Position numbers and translations under genes: made by a program. The notes below the pieces were generated by a model, which saw nothing but the letters and a program-made list of their open reading frames with translations, was not told where the DNA came from and did no database searches. Source: Elusimicrobium minutum (GTDB lineage Bacteria > Elusimicrobiota > Elusimicrobia > Elusimicrobiales > UBA9959). Taken from it: 52,215 bases of DNA. This document shows positions 8,234-17,232 of the stretch, in pieces. Numbering within the stretch: position 1 is the first letter of the stretch; every line of letters starts with the position of its first letter. The stretch is from the NCBI GenBank assembly GCA_020723765.1, contig DYIF01000008.1, forward strand, positions 1 to 52,215, in the 5' to 3' direction.

Positions 8234-9385
8234 ATGGTTTTTAAGTTTCTTATTTTTTTATTTGCTTTTAATTCTTTAATTTTCGCTTCCGTAGACGATA
8301 GCATGTACGAGCTTAAAAAAGATTTGAAATCTAAAATGTTTAATAAAACCGATAAGAAAATTTTAAAAATAGCCGTTCTTAATTTTAAAGATATAGGAGA
8401 AGATGCCGCAAAATCTAAAGCCGGCGAAATAGTATCTTCCGCTCTTTCAAAACATTTTATAAACGATAAAGATTTTGTTTTTGTCGAAAGAAACAGGCTT
8501 GATAAAATACTCGAAGAACTTAGATTAAATATGCTTGGAATAATAGACGAAAAAGATATAAAAAGAGTAGGCCTTATTTTGGGAGTCGATTGGCTTGTAA
8601 TAGGAGAGGTTTCTTCGGTAGGAAACGAGTTTTCGGTAAACGCGAGAGTCGCAAACTCGGAAACTGCGGAGGTTATAGCGGCTTCCAATATAAACATAGA
8701 CAAAGAGGTTCTTTTGAAAGAATCTTCGGAACTTTATAATCTTTCTAAAAATTATTTTAATATAACCGGCGGAGCGATAAATTTCTCAGATTTAAATTTG
8801 AAAGCTTCAAGTTTCGGTTTGGAGTGGAGGCATAATTATAGCAGAAAAAATTATATTAAGTTTTCATTTAAAAAATCTTCAAATAATTCTGATTTGTTGG
8901 ATAAAAAATTTATAAGCAAGTGGAATATATTCGATTCGGTCAACCCGGCGGACGATTTATATGTTGAAGAGACCATAAAATCGGCTTCTTCTTTTGAGTT
9001 TGTTTACGGATTTGTTAGAAAATTTATTTTTAATACGAGATTTAAAGGAGAAATAGGCGCTAATTTTAATATGTTATCGTCCAAACAAAATATTTACTAC
9101 GTAAGCGGCGGATCTTCAATGGGTACTTTTAATATACCGGTATCTAACGACGCCAATTATTATTTGCCCGGGTTAAATTTTGGAATAGGAATAGAAAAAA
9201 ATATATTTAAATCTCATCTATTGTCTTTTGATTTTAAATATTATAAATTGAAAAAACTTAAAAGGGATGTTAGCGCGGGTAATAACTCGTCGGTGTTACA
9301 AAATTATATAGATAAAAATATAAACTCAAAAGAGATATCTTCGGACTATTTATATTTGGGGCTTTCTTTGGGTTTCCCGTTTTAG
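8234..9385 (+). CDS. Exported CsgG-like domain protein
   Basis: The 383-residue product starts at ATG 8234 behind ACGGAGG and has an N-terminal signal segment (about 1-18). Residues about 45-165 match the CsgG/LpoB-like fold: KIAVLNFKDIGEDAAKSKAGEI at the start, then FVFVERNRLDKILEEL, then a LGVDWLVIGEVSSVG segment. Such domains occur in curli secretion pores, penicillin-binding-protein activators and flagellar assembly proteins. The C-terminal half has alternating aromatic/polar strands and ends LGLSLGFPF, which suggests an outer-membrane beta-barrel-like region. It follows its own promoter and is not part of the MetK operon. The specific role is unknown. Confidence 0.72.
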   Translation: MVFKFLIFLFAFNSLIFASVDDSMYELKKDLKSKMFNKTDKKILKIAVLNFKDIGEDAAKSKAGEIVSSALSKHFINDKDFVFVERNRLDKILEELRLNMLGIIDEKDIKRVGLILGVDWLVIGEVSSVGNEFSVNARVANSETAEVIAASNINIDKEVLLKESSELYNLSKNYFNITGGAINFSDLNLKASSFGLEWRHNYSRKNYIKFSFKKSSNNSDLLDKKFISKWNIFDSVNPADDLYVEETIKSASSFEFVYGFVRKFIFNTRFKGEIGANFNMLSSKQNIYYVSGGSSMGTFNIPVSNDANYYLPGLNFGIGIEKNIFKSHLLSFDFKYYKLKKLKRDVSAGNNSSVLQNYIDKNINSKEISSDYLYLGLSLGFPF

Positions 9386-9399
9386 TGTATAATTTAATT

Positions 9400-9600
9400 A
9401 TGGAATCTAAAAAATATTTCTATCTTTCGGATAACAAAAAAATCGCCGGAGTATGCGCCGGCATATCAGAATATTTCAATATTGACGTTACTTTAGTCAG
9501 AATTATATTTATAGCTTTTTTATTTTCCGGAGTTTTGAGCGGTTTTATTTTGATTGTGTATTTCGCTCTCTGGGTTTCGGCCCCGAAAAAGCCGGTTTAG
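9400..9600 (+). CDS. PspC domain protein
   Basis: This 66-residue protein consists of one PspC domain: an N-terminal KKIAGVCAGISEYFNIDVTL segment, a hydrophobic stretch of about 35 residues (VRIIFIAFLF...VYFALWV), and a short tail. PspC-type proteins are small inner-membrane proteins linked to envelope stress. I choose ATG 9400; an in-frame GTG at 9385 overlaps the preceding stop. TATAAT (9388-9393) lies 6 nt before the ATG and no Shine-Dalgarno sequence is present, so the mRNA may be leaderless. Confidence 0.85.
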   Translation: MESKKYFYLSDNKKIAGVCAGISEYFNIDVTLVRIIFIAFLFSGVLSGFILIVYFALWVSAPKKPV

Positions 9601-9609
9601 TTTTTTAGT

Positions 9610-9786
9610 TTCGTATGAGGGAAGTCGGGTTAAATTCCCGCGCTGCCCCGCAACGGTAAAGCCTTTTGTATAAAAGGACAAGCCCGGTCTATCATACGAA
9701 ATTTATCCTTCGAGGGAAGGTTTATAAAAGCATGTCCATTTTGCTGTCTTTCCTCGAAGCATTTATTAAAAAACCTCGAGGGAGGA
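9610..9786 (+). promoter_or_regulatory. Cobalamin riboswitch with translational expression platform
   Basis: The aptamer spans 9610-9700. P1 is TTCGTATGA/TCATACGAA. It contains the typical core GAAGTC, GCTGCCCCGCAACGGTAA and the B12 box around ACAAGCCCGG. The aptamer is short, with reduced peripheral stems. Downstream, CTTCGAGG (9708-9715) pairs perfectly with CCTCGAAG (9752-9759). The latter can alternatively pair with CGAGGGA overlapping the ribosome-binding site (9777-9786). This supports control of translation of the adjacent receptor: bound cobalamin should lower its expression. Confidence 0.9.
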
Positions 9787-9789
9787 CGG

Positions 9790-11619
9790 ATGAAAAAAAT
9801 CCTCATACTGGCCGCTTTTGTTTTTGCGGCAAATCAATTAAAATCCGAAGATAGAACATCCGAAATATTTCTATCTTTGACTAAAAAAATAAACTCAAGC
9901 GATTATTTTTACTCCAATAACGCTCAAACAGCAATCCTAACCGGAGACGAGTTAAAAATATCAAATTCGCTTAACGACTCGCCTTCTTTTGTTTTAAGGG
10001 AGAACACCTCTAATTTAGGGCTTTCTTTGGGTTCCGTTAGAGGGTTTGGTTCAAATCAAACCGTTGTGGTTTATGACGGAATAAAACTTCCAAAAGACAT
10101 TACCTCTACCTACGACCTTTCGATACTCCCAATAACGGGGATAGAAAAGGTTTATTTGTTAAACGGCGGTTGGTCCGGGGTTTTCGGTTCAAACGCCGAG
10201 GGCGGAGTTATAGGATTAAAAACCGAAAGCGTAAAAAAAGATTCTCAATTAGTAGAGCTAAAATCGGATTACGGTTCTTATAGCTCTAAAAGGCATATCT
10301 TAAAAACCGCAATATCCAAAGATAATATTTCGGTTTTGACCGCTCTTGAAAATTATAACTCCGAAGGGTTTCAAGAAAATTCAAAAGCGACAAGAAATTC
10401 TTTTGTTTCAAAAATGGAGTACGATTTTAGCAATTTTGGTAAAACTACTCTCAATATGTTTGCCGTTGATTTAAAAAGAGGGATTCCTTCGGGTACTCCT
10501 GTGGATATAAAAAGCTTTAACGGAGAGAGAGAAAGAAAAGCGAATAGCCTAACAGACTGGCAGAATGATAAAAATCTATTCTTAAGCTTAAACCATAAGT
10601 TTGACTTGGGAGAGTTTAGTAATCGAATTTCTTATTCGAGAAACAATCTTATCAGGGAGGCTTATCAGTGGGGAAGTTTGACCGAGATAAAAACATATTC
10701 AAATAATGCTTTATTAGAGTCAAGCTTTAAAAAATTGAATTTCGGGCTTGAGATGGAGGAAACCTATCTTAGGTCAAACGATTATGGAAATCATAACATA
10801 AAAAACTACGGTTATTTTGCAAACTACGATGCAAGGTTTAGCGAAAAATTTAGTTCTAAAATGTATCTGAGATACGACGATAATAAAAATTATAATAATA
10901 TGTTTAGTCCTAAACTTGTTACAAGCTATGCGATAACCGATAAATATTCTTTATCGTATTCTTTAGGCCGTTCCTGGAGAGCGCCCAATTTCGCCGATAT
11001 ATACGGCTCTTCGGCATACTGGTACGACCCAAACCCCGACATAAAACCGGAAAAAAGCGTTTCTAACGAGATAGGGTTAAGTTATTCGGGAGCCGTAAAT
11101 TATAATATAACCGCATATTATTACGATATAGACGATAAAATAAGCGTTTATTTCGATCCAAATACCTGGAGATCCAAATCGGTAAATATGGCGAAAGGAT
11201 ACAACAGAGGAGCCGAGTTTAATTTAGGCTATGGGTATGACTGGTTAAAATTAAACGTTGGAGCCAATTTGATAGATGTGAAAGGTAAAAACAAAGGGGA
11301 ATCAAGTTATAAAGTTCTGGCTTATAGCCCTAAATATAAACTTAATTTTTCATTAGGTTATGAGAAAAATAATTTTACTTCGGTTTTTAAAGCGATAAAA
11401 GTCGGAACTCAGTACAGCGGGGCGGATAAAACCGGCAAAAAAATACCGACTTACGAAGTATGTTCGCTGGATATATATAAAAAATTTGAAAACTTAGTTT
11501 TTAAGTTTTCAATAGATAACATATTCAACGAAAGATACGCAACGACGGCGGATGTTTTTAACGGTTATTACCCATCAAATCCGAGAAATTATACCGCTTC
11601 TTTGAGCCTTAAATTCTAA
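9790..11619 (+). CDS. btuB: TonB-dependent outer-membrane receptor, probably for cobalamin
   Basis: The 609-residue protein has a signal peptide (about 1-20), a plug domain (about 45-155, with VRGFGSNQTVVVYDGIKLP and an AEGGVIGLKT end) and a beta-barrel ending NYTASLSLKF, with the terminal Phe expected of outer-membrane proteins. BtuB transports corrinoids across the outer membrane using TonB energy. The cobalamin riboswitch immediately upstream makes a corrinoid substrate likely. No periplasmic binding protein or inner-membrane transporter (btuFCD) is next to it, so uptake must be completed by genes elsewhere. The length is typical of BtuB. Confidence 0.88.
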   Translation: MKKILILAAFVFAANQLKSEDRTSEIFLSLTKKINSSDYFYSNNAQTAILTGDELKISNSLNDSPSFVLRENTSNLGLSLGSVRGFGSNQTVVVYDGIKLPKDITSTYDLSILPITGIEKVYLLNGGWSGVFGSNAEGGVIGLKTESVKKDSQLVELKSDYGSYSSKRHILKTAISKDNISVLTALENYNSEGFQENSKATRNSFVSKMEYDFSNFGKTTLNMFAVDLKRGIPSGTPVDIKSFNGERERKANSLTDWQNDKNLFLSLNHKFDLGEFSNRISYSRNNLIREAYQWGSLTEIKTYSNNALLESSFKKLNFGLEMEETYLRSNDYGNHNIKNYGYFANYDARFSEKFSSKMYLRYDDNKNYNNMFSPKLVTSYAITDKYSLSYSLGRSWRAPNFADIYGSSAYWYDPNPDIKPEKSVSNEIGLSYSGAVNYNITAYYYDIDDKISVYFDPNTWRSKSVNMAKGYNRGAEFNLGYGYDWLKLNVGANLIDVKGKNKGESSYKVLAYSPKYKLNFSLGYEKNNFTSVFKAIKVGTQYSGADKTGKKIPTYEVCSLDIYKKFENLVFKFSIDNIFNERYATTADVFNGYYPSNPRNYTASLSLKF

Positions 11620-11630
11620 AATTGTATAAT
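11602..11630 (+). promoter_or_regulatory. Promoter of tRNA-Thr
   Basis: TTGAGC (11602-11607), 17-nt spacer, and TATAAT (11625-11630). The -35 lies within the 3' end of the receptor gene, and initiation would be 3-5 nt before the mature tRNA end. Confidence 0.7.
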
Positions 11631-11640
11631 ATATTTTTGC

Positions 11641-11712
<72 letters not shown>

Positions 11713-11736
11713 ATTTTTATTGAGAAATCAATAAGA

Positions 11737-11928
11737 TTAGCAGTCCTTAACGCCCAATTTCTTTAAAATCCAGATTGCCGGGCACCATTTTGTAAAAGCG
11801 GATTGGAGCTGATTTAAACCCACAAATATAGTGAAATATAAAAACTTCGGATTAACATATACGGCAAGAATTACGCTTATTATCGTGAAAAAACCCGCCA
11901 TTAACCTTAGATAATCGTTTAGTTTCAT
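11737..11928 (-). CDS. Small membrane protein of the DUF2892 (YgaP transmembrane-like) family
   Basis: This 63-residue protein has two hydrophobic helices. The ending FVGLNQLQSAFTKWCPAIWILKKLGV is characteristic of the DUF2892 inner-membrane family. ATG 11928 is chosen because GGGAGC lies just upstream on the minus strand; an in-frame start at 11976 lacks a ribosome-binding site. It is the last gene of the minus-strand efflux cluster (TolC, RND, Cys-rich peptide, this gene). The WCP motif may bind metal or thiols, but its role is not established. Confidence 0.85.
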   Translation of the reverse strand: MKLNDYLRLMAGFFTIISVILAVYVNPKFLYFTIFVGLNQLQSAFTKWCPAIWILKKLGVKDC

Positions 11929-11948
11929 AAAATGCTCCCAAATTCTTA

Positions 11949-12128
11949 TTAGTGCATTCCGCAACCCGGGCAGCATCCGCCTGAACCGCAGGAGGGGGTA
12001 GTATCCGAAGAGCCGCCGCTTTTGTTAAGACCTACTATTTCGTCCGAAACTTTTACGACTTTTTTTAGTTTTTTATCGTAAACATATTTTCCGCTTTTGT
12101 TTTCTTTTTTGTTTTCGTTTTTATCCAT
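11949..12128 (-). CDS. Small Cys-rich protein with C-terminal CCPGCG motif
   Basis: A 59-residue protein starts at ATG 12128 with GGAGGG just upstream and ends at TAA 11949. The first 35 residues are Lys/Asn-rich. The C-terminus is SCGSGGCCPGCGMH, four Cys and a terminal His within 14 residues, a likely metal- or thiol-binding tail. It lies between the RND transporter (33 nt away) and the DUF2892 gene on the same strand, so it is probably co-transcribed. A role in metal handling linked to the pump is a reasonable guess. I do not recognise a named family. Confidence 0.75.
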   Translation of the reverse strand: MDKNENKKENKSGKYVYDKKLKKVVKVSDEIVGLNKSGGSSDTTPSCGSGGCCPGCGMH

Positions 12129-12160
12129 AAACCCTCCGTATAATTTAATTTTATCAAAAA

Positions 12161-15100
12161 TTACTCTTCATAATAATCCTGTTTTTCGGTTTCTTTTACG
12201 TCTTTTCTTGCGTGTTTATCTTTCTGTTTAAACGAAAGATAATAAAGAACCGGCACCGCCACTCTTGAAAGCAATGTGGATGCCACCTGTCCCGATATCA
12301 AAGATATGGCAAGCCCCTGGAATATCGGATCTAAAAGTATTACTCCCGCTCCTATTATTACAGCCAATGCGGTTAATAACATAGGCCTGAATCTTATCAC
12401 TCCGGCGTCTATTACCGCTTTTTTAAACGGAACTCCTTCTTTTAGCTTTAACTCTATGAAGTCTACAAGTATTATCGAGTTTCTAACCACTATACCGCTT
12501 GAGGCTATAAAACCTATCATGGAAGTGGCGGTAAAAAAGGCTCCGCTTGCCCAGTGGGCGGGGATGATTCCGATAAGCGCCAAAGGAATTGCGCTCATTA
12601 TTATTAACGGGGTTATGTAGTTTTCAAACCAGGCTACTATCAGTATATATATAAGTATCAATACCACTCCAAACGCTATCCCAAGGTCTCTAAAGACCTC
12701 GTATGTTATCTGCCACTCGCCGTCCCATTTTATCGCGGTTTCGCTTGAGAGTTTGGGTTGTCGGGTGAAATACTGTTCTATTTTTAAACCCGATTTTTTC
12801 TCGTAATCCTTTATGTATTTTTGTAAATTTATTATCGCGTATATCGGGCTTTCCTCGCTTCCGCTTACATCTCCGGTTACATACAAAACTTTTTTAAGGT
12901 TTTTATGATGTATAGTCATGTCTTCTAAGGTTTGTTTTCTATCCACGAGTTTTTCCATAGAAACCGGCATTCCCGATGGGGAAAATAATTTCATATCGTT
13001 TAAGAACTGAAGATTTTTTCGTTTGGACTCTTCTATTCTTAATTTTATATCAACCGGCTCATAATCGAAATCCGTATGGACCGTATCCAACTCATAACCG
13101 TAGACCGCCATTGATATCGTTCTTGCTATTTCTTCAGACGATATTCCGTTTAAAGTGGCAATCTGCCTTTTAACCGGGAGAGAAAGTTTAGGCTGAGGTT
13201 CGGTTATGTAAGAATCCACATCAACTATGAAGTCCGCTTTTTTGAGTATATCTTTTATATCGTTTGCTATCTTAAGTTGATTTTCCGGGTTTGGATCGTA
13301 AACCTCTATTACCATAGTGGCAAGAACCGGAGGTCCCGGGGGGACTTCCGCTATCTGAACTCTGGCTCCGTATTTGTCCGCTATGGCCTTAACATCTTTT
13401 CTTATCGAAGAGGCTATCTCATGGCTTTGTCTTTTTCTTTCGTGCTTATTTACAAGATTTACCTGTATATCCGCCTGATAGGGCATAGACCTTAAATAAT
13501 AATGTCTTACAAGACCGTTAAAATTAAACGGTGCGCTTGTGCCGGCATATATCTGAATATCTCTTACTTCTTTCACTTTTGTCAAATAATCGCCTATCTC
13601 TTTTGCGGCGGTTATGGTTTTATTTATAGACGAGTTTTCAGGCATATTGATTACGACCTGAAACTCGCTTTTGTTGTCGAAAGGAAGAGTTTTAAATATT
13701 ACTCCTTTAAATAAAATTATGGATACGGCTCCTATTAAAAGCAGAGCGTTTAGGGTTAAAAAAACGTATGAGTTAATCTTATTTTTAAGCAAGAACTCCA
13801 TAAGTTTTCTAAACATTCTGTCGGTAAAAGATTCTCCTTTCATTTCGCAATGATGTATTGAAAATTTCTTTACTATTCTGGCAAAAAGCCATGGAGTTAC
13901 TATAAAAGCCACTCCCAACGAAAAAAGCATAGCGACCGATGCCCCTACGGGAATAGGTCTCATATAAGGGCCCATAAGCCCTCTTACGAATGCCATCGGA
14001 AGTATGGCGGCTATTACGGTGAATGTGGCGAGTATTGTCGGGTTTCCGACCTCATCGACCGCATTTACCACGTTTTCATCCAGATGTTTATCTTTTTTCA
14101 ACAAGCAATGCCTGTTTATGTTTTCTATTACCACTATCGCGTCGTCAACCAATATGCCTATGGAGAATATAAGAGCGAACAACGTTATTCTGTTAAGGGT
14201 GTATCCGTATAAATAATAAACCAAAAGCGTTAAAGCAAGCGTTACTGGAATTGCGACAAATACCACTATAGCCTCTCTCCAGCCCAATGTTATCCATATA
14301 AGAAAAGTAACGGATATAGTCGCAAGTATCAAATGGAATATAAGCTCGTCCGATTTTTCTTTCGCAGTTTCTCCGTAGTTTCTTGTTACGGTTATGTTTA
14401 CGCCGTCGGGTATTATATTGCCTTTAAGTTTGTTTATTTTTTCTATTATCTGGTTTGCTATGTAAGTGGCGTTTGCTCCTCTTTTTTTGGATATCGATAA
14501 TGTTACCGCCTGATTATAAGATTTTTGGTTCGGCTCTCTCGTAAGAACCAGCCTTTCATCGTCGTCCGGACCGTCTATAACTTTCGCTATATCGGAAAGT
14601 TTTACTATGTTTCCGTTCGAAACTCCGACTATTATGTTTTTAAGATCGTCGGCGGTTTTAATGAACGAATCGGTTTCCACTATCGTTTTGGAACCGTTAT
14701 TATTAAAATGTCCGGCGGGAAGCTTTGAGTTTGACATTTTTATTATTCCGGAAAGCATATAAGGCGTTATTCTTTTTTCAGCCATTTTTTGAGGGTCGAA
14801 ATAAACTATAAATTGCCTTTTATGCCCGCCGATGATTTGTGTTTCGGAAACATTGTCTATAGAGTTTATCTCGTTTTGCATTTTTGAAGCTATTCTTCTT
14901 AAATCGTAATCGTTAAATTTTTCTCCCCATAAAGTTAATGCCATTATCGGCACGTCGTCTATCGTTTTTAATTTTATCAAAGGCTCTCCCGCTCCTTTTG
15001 GAAACAAATCTTTATTGGAATAAATTTTTGAATAAGTTCTGGTTATGGCTATGTCCGGGTCGGTTCCGACTTTAAACCTTAGTATAAACATCCCCATATT

Positions 15101-15382
15101 CGGGTTTGCCATAGAATAAATATATTCCACTCCGTCTATCTCCCATAGTTTTCTCTCGCCCGGGTTTATTATCTTTTTCTCCACTTCCTCGGGGTTTCCT
15201 CCGTAATAAGGAACGAAAATATCTACCATAGGAACGTTTATCTGAGGCTCTTCTTCCCTCGGAAGATTTATGGTGGCTATCACTCCGGCTATCAAAAAAG
15301 AAATTATCATTATCGGAGTAAGCCTTGAATTTATAAAGGCTTTGGCTATTTTCCCCGCATAACCGTATTTATTTTCTTCCAT
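12161..15382 (-). CDS. RND-family efflux transporter permease (AcrB/MMPL type)
   Basis: The 1073-residue size is typical of trimeric inner-membrane RND pumps. The sequence shows the first helix (LTPIMIISFLIAGVIATINLPREEEPQI), two large periplasmic loops, and two blocks of helices. Helix 4 carries LIFSIGILVDDAIVVIENINRH, with the paired Asp of the proton relay. A second-half block has TSMIGFIASSGIVVRNSIILVDFIE, and the acidic DDERLV lies in the porter domain. It drives substrate export using proton flow together with an outer-membrane channel, here the TolC-like protein encoded 23 nt upstream. No periplasmic adaptor (HlyD/AcrA type) gene is in the cluster. The start is at 15382 behind AAAGGAG. 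Confidence 0.92.
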   Translation of the reverse strand: MEENKYGYAGKIAKAFINSRLTPIMIISFLIAGVIATINLPREEEPQINVPMVDIFVPYYGGNPEEVEKKIINPGERKLWEIDGVEYIYSMANPNMGMFILRFKVGTDPDIAITRTYSKIYSNKDLFPKGAGEPLIKLKTIDDVPIMALTLWGEKFNDYDLRRIASKMQNEINSIDNVSETQIIGGHKRQFIVYFDPQKMAEKRITPYMLSGIIKMSNSKLPAGHFNNNGSKTIVETDSFIKTADDLKNIIVGVSNGNIVKLSDIAKVIDGPDDDERLVLTREPNQKSYNQAVTLSISKKRGANATYIANQIIEKINKLKGNIIPDGVNITVTRNYGETAKEKSDELIFHLILATISVTFLIWITLGWREAIVVFVAIPVTLALTLLVYYLYGYTLNRITLFALIFSIGILVDDAIVVIENINRHCLLKKDKHLDENVVNAVDEVGNPTILATFTVIAAILPMAFVRGLMGPYMRPIPVGASVAMLFSLGVAFIVTPWLFARIVKKFSIHHCEMKGESFTDRMFRKLMEFLLKNKINSYVFLTLNALLLIGAVSIILFKGVIFKTLPFDNKSEFQVVINMPENSSINKTITAAKEIGDYLTKVKEVRDIQIYAGTSAPFNFNGLVRHYYLRSMPYQADIQVNLVNKHERKRQSHEIASSIRKDVKAIADKYGARVQIAEVPPGPPVLATMVIEVYDPNPENQLKIANDIKDILKKADFIVDVDSYITEPQPKLSLPVKRQIATLNGISSEEIARTISMAVYGYELDTVHTDFDYEPVDIKLRIEESKRKNLQFLNDMKLFSPSGMPVSMEKLVDRKQTLEDMTIHHKNLKKVLYVTGDVSGSEESPIYAIINLQKYIKDYEKKSGLKIEQYFTRQPKLSSETAIKWDGEWQITYEVFRDLGIAFGVVLILIYILIVAWFENYITPLIIMSAIPLALIGIIPAHWASGAFFTATSMIGFIASSGIVVRNSIILVDFIELKLKEGVPFKKAVIDAGVIRFRPMLLTALAVIIGAGVILLDPIFQGLAISLISGQVASTLLSRVAVPVLYYLSFKQKDKHARKDVKETEKQDYYEE

Positions 15383-15405
15383 ATCTTTCTCCTTTTAAAA
15401 TTATT

Positions 15406-16740
15406 TTATTCCGAAATCTTATCGGTAAGATCTTTTATAAACCGCTCGTCGAGTGTTTGGGTAAGATATCTCAACTTGGCATAAAAAAGATTGTATTTGA
15501 ATATCGCTTCGTAATAAGAGGCTTTAGCCTGAAGAAGGTTTGACTCCGCCCTTAATACTTCCATTATGCTTTGTTTTCCCTGCCTGTATAAAGGCTTGAA
15601 AAGTTCAAGAGAGTTTTCCGCGTTTAAAACCGCGTTCTTTGCTATTTTCATAGACTCGTAAGCGGATAACATATCTGAATATGTTTTTTCTATTTCGTCC
15701 GAAATTTTTCTAACCTCGTCGTTTTTTAATTCTTTTGTTTGGTTTAATATCGCTTCGGATTTGTCTATCTTTGCGAAATATGTCGGGTCTCCTATAGGCA
15801 TATTCATTTTTATGCCGTAAATGGACGAGGTTCTCATATCCGAAAGCGAGCCCGAGTTTCCCGATAAAGAAGCGAAAGCTACTACCTCGGGGAGAATAGA
15901 GTTTTTGTTTATCTCTTTTTGTATCTCTCTTATGTTTATGTAGTCGTCGTAAGCTTTTAACGAATTCCTATTTTTTAAAGCGTAGTTTATGTAGAAATCT
16001 TTTGATTCGGTTTTCCATTCGTATTCCTTTAAAATCGATTTAATATCGTTTTGAGAAATGTTTTTGCCGGTTAAAACCGATAAAGACCTTATCTCTCTTT
16101 CAAACGAGTTTTTCCATTCGGTATCGTATTTTTTAATAAACTCGTATATAGATAGAGCGGCGTAGTAATCCGAGCCGAAGATCATCCCTTTTTCGTTAAG
16201 CTTTTTTGCGGATGAAAGCTCTATTTCGGATGAAGATATCGTGGATGAGGATAGACTTAATAAGCTTTTGTACATAACCGCCGTTAAATATGAGTATATG
16301 GCTTGAAATTTTATTCCGTTTTTAACCTCTTCGGTTATTTTTTTATTGGCTTCAATGTTTATGCCGGACATTTTTTTGTAATTTTCCAATTTAAAACCCG
16401 TAAATAAAGGTACTCCGGCTTCTATTGCAAGTTCCAAATTATCTATCGAATCGGGGTTGTTTATCTTCATCATATCGGCCATCGAAAACTCACCCTGCCT
16501 CATTTTGGACGCAAAAGCGTATACCGGCTCATCTCCTTTGGTATATAAAGCCTTTAAATTTAAAATTCCGTATTTCGAATAATCCGCTTCTTTTAAGTTA
16601 TGTTCGGCTTCCTTAACCTTATAATCGTAGCTTTTGATAAGGTTGCTTGAATTAACCGCATCCGAGACGGCTTTTTCAACCGTGTATTGAGCGTTTAGCC
16701 GAGAGAACGAAAAAAATACTACAGCCATTATCAGTTTCAT
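15406..16740 (-). CDS. TolC-family outer-membrane efflux channel
   Basis: The 444-residue protein has a signal peptide (about 1-17, MKLIMAVVFFSFSRLNA) and two repeats of long amphipathic helices. An ALKNRNSLKAYDDYI stretch and a LFKPLYRQGKQSIMEVLRAESNLLQAKASYYEAIFKYNL tail are typical of TolC/outer-membrane factor proteins. It forms the trimeric exit duct for the RND pump encoded immediately downstream. AGGAGGATC precedes the ATG on the minus strand. It is the first gene of the cluster, so the promoter should be in 16741-16836. Confidence 0.9.
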   Translation of the reverse strand: MKLIMAVVFFSFSRLNAQYTVEKAVSDAVNSSNLIKSYDYKVKEAEHNLKEADYSKYGILNLKALYTKGDEPVYAFASKMRQGEFSMADMMKINNPDSIDNLELAIEAGVPLFTGFKLENYKKMSGINIEANKKITEEVKNGIKFQAIYSYLTAVMYKSLLSLSSSTISSSEIELSSAKKLNEKGMIFGSDYYAALSIYEFIKKYDTEWKNSFEREIRSLSVLTGKNISQNDIKSILKEYEWKTESKDFYINYALKNRNSLKAYDDYINIREIQKEINKNSILPEVVAFASLSGNSGSLSDMRTSSIYGIKMNMPIGDPTYFAKIDKSEAILNQTKELKNDEVRKISDEIEKTYSDMLSAYESMKIAKNAVLNAENSLELFKPLYRQGKQSIMEVLRAESNLLQAKASYYEAIFKYNLFYAKLRYLTQTLDERFIKDLTDKISE

Positions 16741-16836
16741 TTTTATGATCCTCCTTTGGTTTGTTTCATATTCCTTAATACCTTTAGATGCTTTAAAAGG
16801 TTTAAAAGTTTCATAAAATATAGATAGGATGGAGAT

Positions 16837-17232
16837 ATGAGCAATATAAAATTAAATAGGATTAGAATAGATTTAAGTTTGGGAATATTAATTTTTGTTC
16901 TGGCCAAGTATAGTTTTTTTAAGGATTATTCTTATCTTAAATCGGTCCTTTTGATTATTCCTCTTACTTTAATTATATATACGGTTGTGGCTATCCCTTT
17001 TTATCTTTTATCAAAACCGGATATTAATTTTTTTAGTTATGTTTTTAAATCTCATTCGAATTTAAAAAAAGAAAACAGATTTTCTTTGATATTGAAAGGC
17101 ATTTTGTGGGGAGCGTTAAGCGGTTTGTTTGCAAAATTGTTTTCAAATTTTATATTAGGGTTTTTATTTACGGCAATAATAATCGGTTTTTTGAGTTATT
17201 TATTAACTAAAGATTTAGTAGATGAAAAATAA
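16837..17232 (+). CDS. Hypothetical membrane protein
   Basis: The 131-residue protein has four predicted hydrophobic segments (about 12-25, 33-57, 87-101, 106-123) and a Lys-rich loop between helices 2 and 3. The start follows GGATGGAG. It overlaps the MFS transporter by 11 nt and is probably its operon partner. No family is recognised. Confidence 0.7.
   Translation: MSNIKLNRIRIDLSLGILIFVLAKYSFFKDYSYLKSVLLIIPLTLIIYTVVAIPFYLLSKPDINFFSYVFKSHSNLKKENRFSLILKGILWGALSGLFAKLFSNFILGFLFTAIIIGFLSYLLTKDLVDEK

Noticed and set aside
9666-9854. Short plus-strand ORF upstream of the TonB receptor
   Set aside because: It overlaps the cobalamin riboswitch and the receptor start in another frame and has no ribosome-binding site.
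12976-13173. Plus-strand ORFs opposite the RND transporter and other long minus-strand genes
   Set aside because: They are shadows of strongly conserved coding sequence, without ribosome-binding sites or recognisable products.
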